Part shown: piece by piece, positions 24,993-31,652 of the stretch
Position numbering within the stretch: position 1 is the first letter of the stretch
Layout of the letters: the number at the start of each line of letters is the position of its first letter
DNA from: an uncultured Clostridia bacterium
Lineage (GTDB): Bacteria > Bacillota > Clostridia > Oscillospirales > Acutalibacteraceae
NCBI GenBank assembly: GCA_937888485.1
Contig: CALAQQ010000070.1
Span: 1-34,660 of the forward strand
DNA: 34,660 bases
Direction: 5' to 3'
Made by a program: the position numbers and the translations under genes
Notes under the pieces: generated by a model
What the model saw: only the letters and a program-made list of their open reading frames with translations
Database searches by the model: none
What the model was told of the DNA's origin: nothing

Positions 24993-26050
24993 GTAAAAAG
25001 AAAAGAATTCTTTCATTCATCTTTTATTTTATAACATCGCTTACTTTTATTGCATTTTGTTTGACATGTAACCTTGTTTTGTTTCTTGAAATCTTTTCAA
25101 GAGATGCCGAAGTCGTTTTCACGGAAGAAAACACACGGCTTGCAGCTTTGTTTACTTTCTGGAATGCGGTTTTTCTCGGATTTGTGTTTGCCGTTTTCAA
25201 CTCTATTAGAAGAAAAATAACTGTTGAAAAGCCGACACAACAGATTATCGATGCCACAGACAAAATAACAAGCGGAGATTTCACAACAAGAATAAAGCCA
25301 GTTACAATTCCGTCAACAATAAATGAATACAACAGAATTATTGATAATCTTAATAAAATGACGGAAGAATTATCGGGAATTGAAACATTGCGTACAGATT
25401 TCATTTCTTCAGTTTCTCATGAGTTGAAAACACCTCTTGCCGTTCTTCACAATTACGGAGCGCTTCTTGAACAGCCTGAATTACCCGAAGAAAAAAGAAT
25501 TGAATATGCCAAAACAATCGTTTCCGCTTCATCACATCTCTCAAGTCTCATTACAAACATACTGAAACTGAACAAACTTGAGAATCAGAATATTTATCCT
25601 AACACTCAAAGATTCTGTCTGAGCGAACAGCTTTGTGAAATAGTTCTTGCCTATGAAAATATTTGGGAAGACAAAATGCTGGAAATGGAAGCAGACATAG
25701 AAGAAAATGTTTTTATCAGATCTGACCCCGAACTTATTAAACTTGTATGGACAAACCTCATTTCCAATGCTTTCAAATACACAGAAAAAGGAAAAATCGG
25801 TATTTCTCTTAAATCGGAAGGCAATAAAGTCAAGGTCCGCATTTCGGATACAGGCTGCGGTATGGACGCTCAGACCATAACTCATATTTTCGACAAATTC
25901 TATCAAGGAGATACCTCTCATGCATCAAAAGGAAACGGTCTCGGTCTTGCACTTGTCAAAAAAACAATCGATTTGTTTGGCGGTGAAATTATAGTCGAGA
26001 GCACACTCGGAGTCGGAAGCACATTTACTGTAATTCTTAAAAAGATATAA
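24989..26050 (+). CDS. Two-component sensor histidine kinase
   Basis: The 353-residue membrane kinase has two N-terminal transmembrane helices (about 8-32 and 50-70) with only a very short external loop. A HAMP-like linker follows (about 75-125). The dimerisation/phosphoacceptor domain has His144 in SSVSHELKTPLA, and the ATPase domain (about 240-353) has the N box NLISNAFKY, DTGCGM, the F box FDKFYQ and KGNGLGLALVK. The short loop suggests sensing in the membrane or through partner proteins, as in peptide-antibiotic or envelope-stress kinases; this is inference. It is translationally coupled to the regulator by an ATGA overlap. Confidence 0.95.
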   Translation: MSKKKRILSFIFYFITSLTFIAFCLTCNLVLFLEIFSRDAEVVFTEENTRLAALFTFWNAVFLGFVFAVFNSIRRKITVEKPTQQIIDATDKITSGDFTTRIKPVTIPSTINEYNRIIDNLNKMTEELSGIETLRTDFISSVSHELKTPLAVLHNYGALLEQPELPEEKRIEYAKTIVSASSHLSSLITNILKLNKLENQNIYPNTQRFCLSEQLCEIVLAYENIWEDKMLEMEADIEENVFIRSDPELIKLVWTNLISNAFKYTEKGKIGISLKSEGNKVKVRISDTGCGMDAQTITHIFDKFYQGDTSHASKGNGLGLALVKKTIDLFGGEIIVESTLGVGSTFTVILKKI

Positions 26051-26128
26051 CAATTCTCAAACGAAATATTACTACTTTTTAAATGTGTAAATATATAATT
26101 TAGTCATCACAAACACAAGGAGTTATAT

Positions 26129-26512
26129 ATGGAAAACAAGCAGGTAACCTATTCTTATTCATCATATGAAAATGAGGAAATCAGAAAAATCAGACAAAAA
26201 TATGAACCGAATCAAGAAAAAAAGTCGGTTCTTGAAAAAGTAAAAAAACTTGATAAGAGTGTTAATGATATTGCTTCCGCAATATCTATTGCTACGGGTA
26301 TTATCGGAACACTTGTTTTTGGTGCAGGACTCAGCATGATTCTTCTCGTTCCCGATGAAAAATTCTGGGGAGGCGTTTTTCTCGGAATTATCGGTATAAT
26401 AACAATGATTGCTGCGTACCCAGTTAATCAGTTTGCCATTATCAAGAGACGTCAAAAAATCGCACCGATAATTCTTGAACTGACCGATTCATTAATTAAC
26501 AAAAACTCATAA
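26129..26512 (+). CDS. Small membrane protein of unknown function
   Basis: The 127-residue product has a charged N-terminal region starting with a YSYSSYENEEIRKIRQKYEP segment (about 9-28), a short helix, two or three transmembrane segments (about 50-72 and 82-103) and a basic C-terminal part with IAPIILELTDSL. It resembles a small clostridial family with an EEIRKIRxKYEP-type N-terminus that databases sometimes mislabel as dihydropteridine reductase; nothing here supports that enzyme activity. It follows the two-component genes by 78 bases, with AAGGAG before the ATG and a strong terminator after it. It could be a target or partner of the kinase, on position alone. Confidence 0.75.
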   Translation: MENKQVTYSYSSYENEEIRKIRQKYEPNQEKKSVLEKVKKLDKSVNDIASAISIATGIIGTLVFGAGLSMILLVPDEKFWGGVFLGIIGIITMIAAYPVNQFAIIKRRQKIAPIILELTDSLINKNS

Positions 26513-26528
26513 CACATATTAAACTCAC

Positions 26529-26562
26529 AAAAAATCCTCCGTTGAACGGAGGATTTTTTTAT
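26529..26562 (+). terminator. Bidirectional rho-independent terminator
   Basis: Arms 26533-26541 and 26547-26555 (AATCCTCCG/CGGAGGATT) extend into flanking A and T tracts on both sides. It separates the converging small membrane protein gene and upp. Confidence 0.88.
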
Positions 26563-26568
26563 TGATAA

Positions 26569-27198
26569 TTATTTGGTTCCGAAAATTCTGTCACCTGCAT
26601 CACCGAGACCGGGAACAATGTAGCCATGGTCATTGAGATGGTCATCAAGTGCACCGACAAAAATATCAACGTCGGGATGAGCTTCTTTGAGTGCATTAAG
26701 TCCTTCGGGAGCTGCGATAATGCACATAAACTTGATTTCCTTGGGGTTACGCTTCTTAATCTGTGAAATTGCGTCAATTGCCGAGCCGCCGGTTGCAAGC
26801 ATGGGGTCAACAACAATAACCTCTCTCTCCTCAATATCTGCCGGAAGCTTGCAATAATATTCAACAGGCTGAAGGGTTTCAGGGTCTCTGTAAAGACCGA
26901 TATGACCGACTCTTGCCGAGGGCACAAGAGCAAGAACACCGTCAACCATTCCGAGACCTGCCCTGAGAATTGGAACAAAAGCAAGTTTCTTGCCTGCAAT
27001 AACTTTTGTTTTTGCAACGGCAACGGGAGTTTCTGTTTCAACTTCTTCAAGAGGAAGGTCTCTGGTGGCTTCATAACACATGAGCATTGCTATCTCACTG
27101 ACAAGATTACGGAACTCCATTGAACCTGTGTTTTTATCTCTGAGAAATGTAAGCTTATGCTGGATAAGGGGATGCTCCATTACAACAACTTTTGCCAT
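26569..27198 (-). CDS. upp: Uracil phosphoribosyltransferase
   Basis: This salvages uracil with PRPP to give UMP in the cytosol. The 209-residue length is exact for the family. Hallmarks are HPLIQHKLT (about 8-16), FVPILRAGLGMVDG (about 75-88), the PRPP loop VVDPMLATGGSA (about 128-139) and the C-terminal uracil-binding YIVPGLGDAGDR. The ribosome binding site GGAGGAAA lies upstream. It is the last gene in the tsaE-tsaB-rpiB-upp run, 18 bases after rpiB. Confidence 0.98.
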   Translation of the reverse strand: MAKVVVMEHPLIQHKLTFLRDKNTGSMEFRNLVSEIAMLMCYEATRDLPLEEVETETPVAVAKTKVIAGKKLAFVPILRAGLGMVDGVLALVPSARVGHIGLYRDPETLQPVEYYCKLPADIEEREVIVVDPMLATGGSAIDAISQIKKRNPKEIKFMCIIAAPEGLNALKEAHPDVDIFVGALDDHLNDHGYIVPGLGDAGDRIFGTK

Positions 27199-27216
27199 AA
27201 CATTTTCCTCCGTTAA

Positions 27217-27660
27217 TTAAAATCTTTCTTCAAGCTCTGTTATCTGCGCGATTCTTCTCGCGTGGCGTTCCTCACCGCTGAAAGGTGTATCGATGAATAA
27301 ATCAACAAGTTCAACTGCCTGTTCGGGAGTAACAACTCTGCCACCGAGGCAAAGCATATTTGCATCATTATGAAGTCTTGTCATTTCAGCAGAGAATTTA
27401 TCCGAACAACAGCAGGCACGAATGCCTCTTACCTTATTTGCGGCAATAGAGATTCCGACACCTGTTCCGCAGCAAAGAATACCGAGCTCACATTCACCGC
27501 CGACAACACCTTTTGCTGTTTTTTCGGCATAAACAGCATAGTCAACAGAATCTGCAGAATAAGGGCCGTAATCCTTATATTCTATATTTCTTTCTTCAAG
27601 ATGCTTGATTATTGCCTGCTTGAGTTCATAACCTGCATGGTCACTTCCTAATGCTATCAT
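27217..27660 (-). CDS. rpiB: Ribose-5-phosphate isomerase B
   Basis: This interconverts ribose-5-phosphate and ribulose-5-phosphate (RpiB/LacA/LacB family). With the start at 27660 it has 147 residues, beginning with IALGSDHAGYELK. Visible motifs are the catalytic-loop ILCCGTGVGISIAANK, RACCCSDKFSAEMTRLHNDANML and CLGGRVV. I chose 27660 because AAGGAG stands upstream and homologues start there; the GTG at 27684 would place this site inside the gene. Its product ribose-5-phosphate is the PRPP precursor for upp just downstream, a plausible metabolic link. Confidence 0.96.
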   Translation of the reverse strand: MIALGSDHAGYELKQAIIKHLEERNIEYKDYGPYSADSVDYAVYAEKTAKGVVGGECELGILCCGTGVGISIAANKVRGIRACCCSDKFSAEMTRLHNDANMLCLGGRVVTPEQAVELVDLFIDTPFSGEERHARRIAQITELEERF

Positions 27661-27680
27661 ATCTTGTTTCTCCTTTATTA

Positions 27681-28376
27681 TCACTTATTATTTTTTAACT
27701 TGAGTTCGCGTTCTGCCTGGGGAAGTCTTAAATAAACTGGTGCAATATTTGAGGAAGAAGAAAACCTTTCTTCATTGTTAACCGCCGCAAGAGCCGCACC
27801 GTAAGCTCTCTGATATCTTCTGTTCTGTCCTGAAAGAACAACATTTTCAAGTTTGTCTTTGAATGCGTTATAGCAAATTTCGGCACCGTCACCTGCAAGA
27901 TAAATCTTTTCGTTATAAGACGAAAGCTCACCGCAGAGTTCATCTATCGAAACGGCATTATCTTCACTAAGACGTATAACCTTTGAATTTTCACATCTGA
28001 ATAAAGCTGTATAAACCTGATTGCATCTTGCATCCATGGAAACGGAAACAAGACAGTTTTCATCGATAAAATTATATGCCGCCGATTCAAGAGTTGAAAC
28101 ACCTGCACATGGCTTGTCCTGACAAAGTGCAAGACCTTTTATTGCCGCAACTCCAATGCGTATGCCGGTAAATGAACCGGGACCCGCATTGACACAGAAT
28201 GCATCTATATCATCAATTTTCAAATCAGCCTGCGAAAGGGCGTTGTCAACCATCGGCATGAGAGTACGGCTATGTGTAAGACCCGCATTGACAAAGCATT
28301 CGCTTATCAATGTTTCACCGTCTGTTACAGCTACGCTCGCTGTTTTTGCCGAGGAATCAACTGCAAGAATTTTCAA
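27681..28376 (-). CDS. tsaB: tRNA N6-threonylcarbamoyladenosine modification protein TsaB
   Basis: TsaB is the catalytically inactive partner of TsaD in making t6A at position 37 of ANN-decoding tRNAs. The protein (about 231 residues) begins ILAVDSSAKTASVAV and shows the family segments GLTHSRTLMPMVD, DAFCVNAGPGSFTGIRIGVAAIKGLA (given as a positional guide, about 60-85) and VSTLESAA. I chose the TTG at 28376 because GGAG lies nine bases upstream and it gives the usual LKILAVD start. An in-frame TTG at 28391 is less likely. It overlaps the end of tsaE by 20 bases, so the two are translationally coupled. Confidence 0.96.
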   Translation of the reverse strand: MKILAVDSSAKTASVAVTDGETLISECFVNAGLTHSRTLMPMVDNALSQADLKIDDIDAFCVNAGPGSFTGIRIGVAAIKGLALCQDKPCAGVSTLESAAYNFIDENCLVSVSMDARCNQVYTALFRCENSKVIRLSEDNAVSIDELCGELSSYNEKIYLAGDGAEICYNAFKDKLENVVLSGQNRRYQRAYGAALAAVNNEERFSSSSNIAPVYLRLPQAERELKLKNNK

Positions 28377-28803
28377 TGAGTTCAGCTCCAATTATTTCAA
28401 TATTTCTTTCGTCGGGATTATCCGTTTTTGTTATTGTCACTCTTACACAGTCATCGGGAAGAATCGCTTCTATGTTTTCGCTCCATTCAATTATGAGAGT
28501 TTCTCCCATATCAAGATAATCAAAATACCCTGTGGAATAAAGGTCGTCCCATCCCGAAATTCTGTACATATCAAAATGATAAAGCGTTTTTCCGTTACCG
28601 CGATATTCATTAACAAGCGCAAAGGTCGGACTGCTCACATCGGCATTGATATCCATTCCCTTTGCAAAGCCTCGGGTAAACGCTGTCTTTCCTGCTCCGA
28701 GGTCACCGAACATCGCAATCACCGATCCGTATCTAACCGATTTTGCAAGCCTGTATCCGATATTTTCGGTTTCCGATGAATGATTTGATATATAAACCGC
28801 CAT
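28357..28803 (-). CDS. tsaE: tRNA threonylcarbamoyladenosine biosynthesis ATPase TsaE
   Basis: TsaE is the ATPase that works with TsaB-TsaD in t6A synthesis. The 148-residue product has the Walker A motif GDLGAGKT (33-40), followed by FTRGFAKGM, SPTFALVNEY, LYHFDMYRI and the acidic LIIEWSENIEAILP segment of the family. It heads the leftward tsaE-tsaB-rpiB-upp operon behind a TTGAAT/TATAAT promoter, with the site CGGTGA before the ATG. TsaD is not in this window. Confidence 0.96.
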   Translation of the reverse strand: MAVYISNHSSETENIGYRLAKSVRYGSVIAMFGDLGAGKTAFTRGFAKGMDINADVSSPTFALVNEYRGNGKTLYHFDMYRISGWDDLYSTGYFDYLDMGETLIIEWSENIEAILPDDCVRVTITKTDNPDERNIEIIGAELIENSCS

Positions 28804-28821
28804 AATTAATCACCGTTTTGT

Positions 28822-28850
28822 ATTATAACATATTATAAATCATTATTCAA
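28822..28850 (-). promoter_or_regulatory. SigA-type promoter of tsaE-tsaB-rpiB-upp
   Basis: On the minus strand TTGAAT (28850-28845) and TATAAT (28827-28822) are 17 bases apart, 18 bases before the ATG at 28803. Confidence 0.65.
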
Positions 28851-28865
28851 CACGAAATCAAGCAA

Positions 28866-28893
28866 AAATCCCGATACAAAAGCATCGGGATTT
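28866..28893 (-). terminator. Rho-independent terminator of the GDPD-lipase unit
   Basis: A 10-bp stem (arms 28866-28875 and 28884-28893) with an eight-base loop and a T-rich tail on the minus strand stands directly after the lipase stop codon. Confidence 0.82.
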
Positions 28894-28897
28894 AAAA

Positions 28898-30124
28898 TCA
28901 GATTGAATATATGATTTCGCAAACGCTGTTGTAGAAGCGATAAACCTTTATCGGATTGGTTATAAGACCCATAAAGTCAGTATGGTCCATATTGTTGATA
29001 ACGGGCAAAACATTCCATACACCTTTTTTCACATCGTCAGGGTTATAATCTTTATGAGGTTCGCCCTTGGGATATAATGACTTATATGTGCTGACAATAC
29101 CATCGTTAATATCCCAGCTGTCATCAATAATTTCGCCCATATATTCGCCGTTTTCATGTCCTATAATTATCGGAGAAGTCAGAAGAAGTGACGGATTCAT
29201 AATCACATCGGAATAAACCTTTCCTGTTATGGGTCCGACAAAACAGCTTTCGGAAGTTATTGAGAAATAATAAATATCATCAACAATTTTTATTTTCTTG
29301 TTTACTTCTCTTGCTCCTTCAACAGTCAGATCATAAAATGCACAGTCTTTTGAATCAAGAATCCGTTTAGCATTCTCAATGCTGAAATCGCCCTCCATAC
29401 CGTCATCGGGATAATCGGTATAGCCAAACTGCTCAAACTGAAGATCCCAAAAAGTTCGGTATGGTGAGTTGCTGATAAGTCCTCCTACCATATATTCAAT
29501 TTCAACGAACGCGTTGACAAGAACAGAGCCGTTTCTGTCCATAACCAATGTTCCGTCGTGAGGAGCAGCTACTGTTGTAACTGAATAAATACAATGACCT
29601 TTTCCGCCTTTGAACAGAGGCGAGGGATTATTACACGCTGCAAGTTCTTCGGGATAACCGTATTCAAGCAACGATGCAAAAAGTCTTGCAACGGGACCGC
29701 CGAGACTGTAACCGTAGAGATGAACTTTCTTTTTACCGAATTCAGGGTAAAGAGGTTCTTTATATGTGCGTCCGTAACGTGCATGTCCGTGTTCTTTTGC
29801 ATGAGCTTCACCGTAGTCAACTCTTGTGCCTGTAAGCAAAGCATAAAGCTCACAGGTCTGATCCCATACGGAACTCTGACCTCCAACGCTTGCGGTATAT
29901 ACTTCAACGCCCTTTCCGCGAAGATATTCAGGCACGTTTCCGCACAAAGTTCCCCAATAAGGAACAACATCATTAAGACCGTCAGATTCACCCCAACCCA
30001 TTAATCCGTGTATAAGAACTATGGGATAATCATTCTTTTTTTCCACAGCAGATGCTGCAGGAACAAAAGCACAGGATAAAATCAGAACGCATAAAACCAA
30101 AGATATGATTCTCTTGAACTTCAT
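28898..30124 (-). CDS. Secreted lipase-like alpha/beta hydrolase
   Basis: The 408-residue product has a signal peptide (about 1-26, ending ASA) and an alpha/beta-hydrolase fold like Bacillus and Staphylococcus lipases. YPIVLIHGLMGWGES (about 33-47) forms the oxyanion region. The nucleophile Ser140 is in HLYGYSLGGPVARL. The large lid-region insert SSVWDQTCELYALLTGTRVDYG (a guide only, about 84-105) is characteristic, with candidate catalytic Asp and His (NMDHTDF) near the C-terminus. It probably hydrolyses extracellular acylglycerols. It starts 21 bases after the GDPD gene; the two could degrade a phospholipid in sequence, which is inference. Confidence 0.87.
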   Translation of the reverse strand: MKFKRIISLVLCVLILSCAFVPAASAVEKKNDYPIVLIHGLMGWGESDGLNDVVPYWGTLCGNVPEYLRGKGVEVYTASVGGQSSVWDQTCELYALLTGTRVDYGEAHAKEHGHARYGRTYKEPLYPEFGKKKVHLYGYSLGGPVARLFASLLEYGYPEELAACNNPSPLFKGGKGHCIYSVTTVAAPHDGTLVMDRNGSVLVNAFVEIEYMVGGLISNSPYRTFWDLQFEQFGYTDYPDDGMEGDFSIENAKRILDSKDCAFYDLTVEGAREVNKKIKIVDDIYYFSITSESCFVGPITGKVYSDVIMNPSLLLTSPIIIGHENGEYMGEIIDDSWDINDGIVSTYKSLYPKGEPHKDYNPDDVKKGVWNVLPVINNMDHTDFMGLITNPIKVYRFYNSVCEIIYSI

Positions 30125-30145
30125 TTATATTTTCTCTCCCATTAT

Positions 30146-30904
30146 TCATAATTCAGCTATCAGTTTATTAACCATTATAGGATCATTTGTTATTATACCG
30201 TCAACGCCGAGTTTAAGAAGCTTACGTGCGGTTTTTTCTTTATCAACAGTCCAAACATTGATTCCGATGCCGTTTTTGTGAAGTCTGCGGACATATCTTC
30301 TGTTAACCGAAAGAAAATGAGGATGAAGATAATCAGCTTTGATTTTCTTGGCAAACTCAACATAACCGAAAAGCATCTGTGTATAGCAATGCTTTTTGTT
30401 CGGTGCGTAAAGATATCCCGTTTTGCATTTCGGATCAACCTTTTTACACTCAACAAGAACATCGGCACTGAAGCTTGAAATAAGAAGTTTATCAAAAAGG
30501 CCATGAGCTTTGACAGTCTCTATTGTTTTGGCAACAATTGACATATCTCCGTCAAGAGGCGGTTTTATTTCAATATTCATTATTTCAATGTCTGCGGTTT
30601 CGCAAAGAGTCAGGAACTCTTCAACCGACGGAAGTTTTGTCCCTTTAAATTTCTCATTGAACCATGAACCGAAATCATAACTGCGAAGTTCTTCAAAAGT
30701 CATGCCTTTAACTTCACCTGTTCCGTTTGAAGTTTCGTCTATTGTATAGTTATGGCAAATGACAGGAATACCATCGGAAGAAAGATGGATATCCGTTTCA
30801 AAACCGTCTACGCCTATTTCAAGAGAACGTTCGAATGCCGGTATGGTATTCTGGGGAGCATCGAGATTAGCACCTCTGTGTGAAATAACCTTACACTTTG
30901 CCAT
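30146..30904 (-). CDS. Glycerophosphodiester phosphodiesterase
   Basis: This hydrolyses glycerophosphodiesters to glycerol-3-phosphate and an alcohol. The product (252 residues from ATG 30904) has His9-Arg10 in ISHRGANLDAPQNT, the metal ligands in DGFETDIHLSSDG, PVICHNYTIDETSNG, NIEIKPP and the C-terminal INVWTVDKEKTARKLL and GVDGIITNDP. No signal peptide is seen, so it should be cytosolic. I chose 30904 because AAAGGA lies about eight bases upstream; the ATG at 30913 overlaps that site. The promoter TTGAAA/TAAAAT lies upstream and the lipase gene follows. Confidence 0.95.
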   Translation of the reverse strand: MAKCKVISHRGANLDAPQNTIPAFERSLEIGVDGFETDIHLSSDGIPVICHNYTIDETSNGTGEVKGMTFEELRSYDFGSWFNEKFKGTKLPSVEEFLTLCETADIEIMNIEIKPPLDGDMSIVAKTIETVKAHGLFDKLLISSFSADVLVECKKVDPKCKTGYLYAPNKKHCYTQMLFGYVEFAKKIKADYLHPHFLSVNRRYVRRLHKNGIGINVWTVDKEKTARKLLKLGVDGIITNDPIMVNKLIAEL

Positions 30905-30945
30905 CAAAATCATCCTTTATTTCTGTTTAATCATATTTTAACAAT

Positions 30946-30974
30946 ATTTTAACAGAAGTAATCTGCTTTTTCAA
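30946..30974 (-). promoter_or_regulatory. SigA-type promoter of the GDPD-lipase unit
   Basis: On the minus strand TTGAAA (30974-30969) and TAAAAT (30951-30946) are separated by 17 bases, about 42 bases upstream of the ATG at 30904. Confidence 0.6.
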
Positions 30975-30993
30975 TAGTTAATATATAAAAAAA

Positions 30994-31015
30994 CGGTGCA
31001 GTCGAAACTGCACCG
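30994..31015 (-). terminator. Rho-independent terminator of the 43-codon gene
   Basis: A nine-base-pair perfect stem (arms 30994-31002 and 31007-31015) closes on a UUCG tetraloop in the minus-strand RNA, followed by a run of six T residues and an AT-rich tail. It starts 15 bases after the stop codon of the small gene. Confidence 0.88.
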
Positions 31016-31029
31016 ATTTCTTATATGGT

Positions 31030-31161
31030 TTACAGAGCAACATCTCCGAGAATTGTTGCAAGAGCGTTCTTGATAATTTCAACAATTGCTGCTGCATCTG
31101 TCTCCTTGACATAATTAAGAATCTGCTCAACCATAGCAAGGATTTCTGTTAAAAATTCCAT
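31030..31161 (-). CDS. 43-residue acidic helical peptide, unknown function
   Basis: This short gene is easily missed by length filters. The ATG at 31161 follows AGGAGG with a six-base gap, and TAA closes it at 31030. The product begins MEFLTEILAMVEQILNYVKE and ends with ATILGDVAL. It has no cysteine, no cleavable signal and no basic patch. Hydrophobic residues at i, i+3/i+4 spacing through both halves suggest one or two amphipathic helices joined near TDAAA, net acidic. A perfect consensus promoter and a strong terminator frame it as a one-gene transcript between trxA and the GDPD gene. I do not recognise a family. Possible roles (membrane-associated peptide, helix-bundle partner, leaderless secreted peptide) are guesses. 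Confidence 0.78.
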   Translation of the reverse strand: MEFLTEILAMVEQILNYVKETDAAAIVEIIKNALATILGDVAL

Positions 31162-31205
31162 TATATTGTCCTCCTGTAATTATTTCAGCATCAGCTGTTA
31201 AATTT

Positions 31206-31234
31206 ATTATATCTAAAAACAGAAGGAGTGTCAA
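31206..31234 (-). promoter_or_regulatory. Perfect consensus SigA promoter of the 43-codon gene
   Basis: On the minus strand TTGACA (31234-31229), exactly 17 bases, and TATAAT (31211-31206) match the consensus at every base. Transcription would start near 31199, giving a leader of about 38 bases with AGGAGG. Confidence 0.85.
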
Positions 31235-31282
31235 TATATTACAATTGTACAATTTTATTATTTTGTCTAAAATAGCACATTT

Positions 31283-31594
31283 TTAATCAAGCATATCCAT
31301 AATTGCTTTTTTTCCTGTTACTCCGATACTCCTGTTTCTTACTTTTCCGTTTTTCATAACCACAAGGGTCGGTATGCTCATAACGCCAAACCTTTCGGCA
31401 AGTTCTTTTTCATCGTCAACATTGATTTTGCAAACCTTTACTCTGTCACCTGTTTTCCATGCAACGTCCTCAATTATCGGAGAAAGCATTTTGCACGGAG
31501 TACACCAATCAGCAAAAAAATCAATAAGAACCGTTCCTTTATAGTTTTCAACCTCGTTTGTAAAGCTGTCACCCGTAACATCAAAAATCTTCAT
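31283..31594 (-). CDS. trxA: Thioredoxin
   Basis: The 103-residue protein is a cytosolic thioredoxin for disulfide reduction. The fold runs from VLIDFFADWCTPCK (active-site Cys31 and Cys34) through VCKINVDDEKELAERFGVMSIPTLVVM with the conserved cis-Pro to the C-terminal helix. The active site reads WCTPC instead of the common WCGPC, a variant seen in some thioredoxins that may shift redox potential. I chose the ATG at 31594 because AAAGGAAA lies upstream; the earlier in-frame codon at 31624 has no such support. It lies 58 bases after the SPOCS/LysM gene, with no terminator between. Confidence 0.95.
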   Translation of the reverse strand: MKIFDVTGDSFTNEVENYKGTVLIDFFADWCTPCKMLSPIIEDVAWKTGDRVKVCKINVDDEKELAERFGVMSIPTLVVMKNGKVRNRSIGVTGKKAIMDMLD

Positions 31595-31652
31595 ATGCGT
31601 TTCCTTTCTTATTAAGAATGTCACGGTTTTATTTTTTCACGGCAAACAAAAT

